Source: Egibacteraceae bacterium
GTDB lineage: Bacteria > Actinomycetota > Nitriliruptoria > Euzebyales > Egibacteraceae
DNA: 47,410 nt
NCBI GenBank assembly: GCA_030446745.1
Contig: JAUJMS010000020.1
Span: forward strand, 1-47,410
Direction of reading: 5' to 3'
The notes under the pieces are model-generated. The model was not told the origin of the DNA, did not search any database, and was given only the letters and a program-made list of their open reading frames with translations. Made by a program: the position numbers and the translations under genes. Below are positions 44,148 to 47,410 of the stretch, in pieces. Numbering within the stretch: the stretch's first letter is position 1; each line of letters begins with the position of its first letter.

Positions 44148-46172
44148 GTGGGATTGCCGACAGTGCTGGCCGGACCGATCCTGCGGCGCGTCGAGCCGAC
44201 CCGGGTGTGCGTGTGGCTGGCGACGAGCGCGCCCGCGGTCGTGCGCGCCACCGTCGGGGCGTGGGACCGCGAGGCAGCCCGGGGTGGGCTCACCCCGCTC
44301 GGCGTGGCGGAGGCGACCTCGGTCCAGCTCGGCGAGCGCCTGTTCGTCCATCTCGTCGAGGTCACGCCCGCAGCGGACGCGTTCCCCGTCGACCGGCTGC
44401 TCGCCTACGACGTCACGGTGCAGACGTCCGGGGCCGCGCCCCTGGGACTGGCGGATCTCGGCCTGCTCGACGGACCCGACGACCTGGCCTACGGCGACTT
44501 CGGCGTGCCGACGTTCTTCGTGCGAGGCGCGACGCCGGCGCTGCGGCTGCTGCACGGGTCGTGCCGGCTGCTGCACGGCAAGGGCGAGGACGCGCTCGTC
44601 GCCGCCGACGAGACGGTGGCCGCCGCTGCGGGGGACGTCGCGGCCCGCCCCGCCGCGTTGCTGCTGACCGGCGACCAGATCTACGGCGACGAGGTCGCCG
44701 GCGCGCTCATCGTCCAGCTGCGCACGCTCGCCGACGCGCTGTGCGGCGCCGGCGACGCGACGAGCGTGCCCGACCTGCCGCCACTGTCGGGTATCCGTCC
44801 CTACGGACGCGCCGCCCTTGCCGCTCGCCAGGCGGCGTTCACCTCCGGCAAGGCCGACAACCACCTGTTCTCGTTCGGCGAGTTCGCCGCGATGTACGTC
44901 AGCGCATGGAACTCGGCGGTCTGGCCGCAGACGTTCCCGCCGGAGGCGGCGGCGCTGCCCGGCGCCCCGGCGTCGCTGCGCCGCCGCTACGACACCGAGG
45001 TCGCGGCGCTGGAACAGGCACGCGCCGGCCTGCCCGCCGTGCGTCGCGTGCTCGCCAACACCCCGACCTACATGATCTTCGACGACCACGACGTCACCGA
45101 CGACTGGAACATCACGGCCGGCTGGCGCGACCGCGTCGCGGCGAGCCCGACGGGGCGGCGGGTGGTCGCGAACGCGCTCGCCGCGTTCTGGGCGTTCCAG
45201 GGATGGGGCAACGAGCCGGCGCTGTTCGACGCCGAGTTCCGCGCCCTGGTGGAACGACACCTCGCCCCCGGAGACACCGCCGATGGCGACCGGTTCGACT
45301 CGACGCTGTGGTCGTTTGACCGCTGGAGCTACGTCGCACCGACCGACCCGCCGACGGTGATGCTCGACACCCGCAGCCAGCGCAGCTTCGACAGCCCGGA
45401 AGGCGCGGCGCGGCTGATCCGTGCCAGCGAGCGGCAGCGGCTGGTCGAGCTGTGCCGCGCAGCCGGGCATCGCCCGGGTGACCCGCTGGTCCTCGTGTCG
45501 CCGGTGCCGGTGTACGGGCTGGAGTTACAGGAGCGCCGGCAAAAGTTTCTCGTCGGCAAGGTCGGGCCCTACGAGATCGACTTCGAGGCGTGGCACTCCA
45601 ACCTCGCGGGGCTCGTCGACTTTCTGTGCCTGCTCGTCGACGAGCTGCGGCTGCCCTGGTGCGTCGTGCTGTCCGGTGACGTCCACTACGGCATGAATGT
45701 GGCGGCCACGGTGACCGTCAGCGGCCGCCGCCTGCCGATCGCGCAGCTGGTGAGCAGCTCGTTCAAGCACAGCGGGGCGCTGAGCCGGATGGCGCTCGAG
45801 GCGCTCGGCGGGGTGGTGACGGCGACGCACGTACGGGTCGGTTGGCAGCGCCCGCCGGCGGTCACCGGCGCCCCTCGCCGGCGCGACCGCGTGCTGCGCC
45901 GGGCCGCGAACACCGACGCGTGGGACGACGACTCGCCGGTGTTCCTCGCCCCCCGCCACGCCCGCCGGCTCGGGATCACCCAGCCGCCCGACTACCGCGA
46001 GTTCCGGCGCTACCTGCGCCCCGTCGAGCATCGCGCGTCCGTGCTGATCGGCGAGAACAACGTCGGCGTCGTGGCGCTGTACGGCGACCGGGTGACCCAC
46101 CTCCTGCTCGGGCGGCGCCCCGGCGAGACGCGCGTCTACACCACCACGATGCCCCTGACCGGCGAGCGCTGA
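44148..46172 (+). CDS. PhoD-like alkaline phosphatase / phosphodiesterase family protein
   Basis: A 674-residue metallophosphoesterase. An N-terminal beta domain (about 1-130: GPILRRVEPTRVCVWLATSA) precedes the catalytic PhoD core (about 145-560) with LLLTGDQIYGDEV, YMIFDDHDVTDDWN and CVVLSGDVHYGMNV, the metal-binding blocks of the family. Two insertions (about 200-300) carry KADNHLFSFGEFAAMYVSAW and WPQTFPPEA. There is no signal peptide, unlike secreted PhoD, so it may act in the cytoplasm or be exported without one. PhoD enzymes cleave phosphodiesters, including teichoic acids; a wall-polymer role is conceivable beside TagF but unproven. GTG 44148 has GGGAGGG upstream. Confidence 0.88.
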   Translation: MGLPTVLAGPILRRVEPTRVCVWLATSAPAVVRATVGAWDREAARGGLTPLGVAEATSVQLGERLFVHLVEVTPAADAFPVDRLLAYDVTVQTSGAAPLGLADLGLLDGPDDLAYGDFGVPTFFVRGATPALRLLHGSCRLLHGKGEDALVAADETVAAAAGDVAARPAALLLTGDQIYGDEVAGALIVQLRTLADALCGAGDATSVPDLPPLSGIRPYGRAALAARQAAFTSGKADNHLFSFGEFAAMYVSAWNSAVWPQTFPPEAAALPGAPASLRRRYDTEVAALEQARAGLPAVRRVLANTPTYMIFDDHDVTDDWNITAGWRDRVAASPTGRRVVANALAAFWAFQGWGNEPALFDAEFRALVERHLAPGDTADGDRFDSTLWSFDRWSYVAPTDPPTVMLDTRSQRSFDSPEGAARLIRASERQRLVELCRAAGHRPGDPLVLVSPVPVYGLELQERRQKFLVGKVGPYEIDFEAWHSNLAGLVDFLCLLVDELRLPWCVVLSGDVHYGMNVAATVTVSGRRLPIAQLVSSSFKHSGALSRMALEALGGVVTATHVRVGWQRPPAVTGAPRRRDRVLRRAANTDAWDDDSPVFLAPRHARRLGITQPPDYREFRRYLRPVEHRASVLIGENNVGVVALYGDRVTHLLLGRRPGETRVYTTTMPLTGER

Positions 46173-46243
46173 CGGGGCGATTGCCGTCGGTGACACTTCC
46201 GGTGGGATCTGGCACCCTCGTTCGTGCGGCCGGTAGAAACAGC

Positions 46244-47351
46244 GATGACACAAGTCCGCGGGTTCCGCGCCGCGTGGCGCCTGGCGGCCGCCGGCCGCGG
46301 CTCGTCCTCATGGCGCGCTGCTGCCGGCGACGGCGGTTCATCGAGCGCTGCCCGGTTGCCGGCGAGCACAACTTCACCGACACCTTCGGCGCCCCCCGGT
46401 CGGGCGGGCGCACCATCAGGGCCAGGACATCTTCGCCGCCGAGGGAACCCCGACGGTGGCCGTCGTCAGCGGCACGACCTTCTTCGTCGAGAACACCGAC
46501 GACGACCTCGGCGGGATCAGCGCCGCCGGCGGCGGCAGCGCCGTGAACCCGTACCGCGAACTCGTTGCCGCCTGCAGCGCCCGTCCCACGACCGGTGAGC
46601 CGGCTGTGGGGGCCGACGCGGATGCAGACGACCGTGACGGTGTCGAAGGTTGCGTATCCGAACAACGGCTCGGCCGCCAACGTCGTCATCGCGCACCGCG
46701 ACAGCTGGCCGGACGCGGTGGCCGGCGCCGCGCCAACAGCTACACCGTCACGCGCTTCGGCGGGGCGACCCGGCGAGACACCGCGGCCCTCGCCGCCCGC
46801 CACACACCGCGCGCAGCGCACGGCGATCGTGGTGTCCGACGCCAACTACGTCGACGTCCTTCCGCTCCTCGCCGTCGCGGCGCGCCACGACTGGCCGGTC
46901 CTGCTGACCGACCCCTCGAGGCTGAGCCCACAGGTGCGTGACTTCCTCGACGAACGCAGATCAAGACGGTCCACCTCGCGGGACCACCTGCGGTCGTGTC
47001 GGGGCGCGTCAAGCGGCGCATCGACGCGCGGCCCAGCGTGACCACGGTCGAGCGCCACTTCGCCGGGACGCGGTACGACACCTCGGCGGCGGTCTGGAAC
47101 CGCTTCTTCCCCGCGCCGTCGAACTTTGCCGTCGTCACGGGGGCCAACTGGCCCGACGCCGCGGTGCTCGCACCGTACGCCGGCAACCGGCTGAACGTGC
47201 CGCTGCTGCTCGCCCAGCAGAACGACCGGACCGCCCCGTCAGCGACTACGTGCGCGGCCGGCGCACCGCAACCTCGCGCGGCGCCATCGCCGGCGGCCTG
47301 GCCGCCCTGAGCACGAGGGTCGAGAAGCAGCTGCGCGCACTGCTGCCGTAA
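46244..47351 (+). pseudogene. Decayed M23 metallopeptidase with CWB2 cell wall-binding repeats
   Basis: Probable ATG 46244 opens a signal-peptide-like stretch (MTQVRGFRAAWRLAAA). In other frames follows an M23 (LytM) core: FTDTFGAPRSGGR, then the HHQGQD zinc motif and IFAAEGTPTVAVVSGTTFF. After about 46590, CWB2 repeats appear in changing frames: WGPTRMQTTVTVSKVAYP, VVIAHRDSWPDAVAGAA, TRFGGATRRDTAALAA, TAIVVSDANYVDVLPLLAVA, and VERHFAGTRYDTSAAVWN with VVTGANWPDAAVLAPY, ending LRALLP at TAA 47351. At least five frame changes occur in 1.1 kb. The second zinc motif (HxH) was not found. It is probably inactive, or very badly sequenced. Confidence 0.75.
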
Positions 47352-47355
47352 GCCG

Positions 47356-47410
47356 TCAGCGCAGCCGGATGGCTTGCACCTCGCCGACGGGGAAGTCGGC
47401 GAGGACCTCC
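47356..47410 (-). CDS. C-terminal 17 residues of a gene entering from the right edge
   Basis: The minus strand reads EVLADFPVGEVQAIRLR then TGA 47356, with G/C-ending codons. Too little remains to assign a family. Confidence 0.35.
   Translation of the reverse strand, partial: EVLADFPVGEVQAIRLR

Noticed and set aside
1..47410. tRNA, rRNA, CRISPR, prophage or replication origin
   Set aside because: No tRNA cloverleaf, rRNA, phage structural gene, dnaA-box cluster or spacer array was recognised on either strand.

Overview
The window is very GC-rich DNA with the strong G/C third-codon bias of a high-GC actinobacterium. A WhiB regulator, an LCP (LytR-CpsA-Psr) ligase, a TIGR03089 protein, MurJ and FadE25-like acyl-CoA dehydrogenases support Actinomycetota. 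Cell-wall-binding repeat 2 (CWB2) proteins, SLH repeats with a CsaB pyruvyltransferase, and a cyclic-di-GMP-I riboswitch point to a deep-branching group such as Nitriliruptoria/Euzebyales. That placement is inference. From memory, the order WbbL-like transferase, whiB, mannose-1-phosphate guanylyltransferase, LCP, TIGR03089, acyl-CoA dehydrogenase resembles the mycobacterial whiB2-manB-wbbL1-LCP-fadE25 neighbourhood.

Layout. 1-2387: a large GT2 plus membrane glycosyltransferase, cut by the left edge. 2488-2724: whiB. 2835-6023: a 1062-residue Ala-rich coiled coil ending in a C2H2 zinc finger. 6126-7697: a secreted CAP-CWB2 protein behind a c-di-GMP riboswitch. 7819-10167: a nucleotidyltransferase and a frameshifted rarA. 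10273-18032: an envelope-glycan block with an LPG-synthase-TM protein, a WecB-CsaB fusion, a SpoIID-SLH protein, a GT2 and a GT-C. 18014-20544: a secreted coiled-coil protein with an LAHTG sorting signal. 20645-21870: gene debris (Uma2, RmlB-like, subtilase). 22048-28869: GT2, flippase, AftB-like GT-C, ExoA-like GT2, a broken nucleotide-sugar dehydrogenase, and LCP. 29101-34814: TIGR03089, an RTX-like protein between 27-bp inverted repeats, a sulfotransferase and a TagF-like polymerase. 34932-46172: mostly housekeeping functions, with two acyl-CoA dehydrogenases, a fasciclin lipoprotein, a sulfite-oxidase-type enzyme, an MgtE/PhoU-TrkA_C transporter pair, MurJ and PhoD. 46244-47410: a decayed M23-CWB2 gene and the tail of one more gene.

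How the genes fit together. Most of the window builds or decorates the cell surface. WecB makes UDP-ManNAc and CsaB adds pyruvate ketals to a wall polymer. The SpoIID protein next door has three SLH repeats, the module that binds pyruvylated polymer. CWB2 proteins are a second non-covalent anchoring class, and the LAHTG protein is a covalent class. LCP would attach polymer to peptidoglycan, the flippase and MurJ export lipid-linked precursors, and TagF and the sulfotransferase could add glycerol-phosphate and sulfate. c-di-GMP appears to control one of the anchored surface proteins.

Sequence quality. Several conserved genes (rarA, the CsaB half, the LPG-synthase-TM gene, the LAHTG protein) are interrupted only by single-base indels that restore perfectly when corrected. 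These look more like sequencing errors than decay. The Uma2/RmlB, subtilase and dehydrogenase pieces also lack whole segments and are true remnants.
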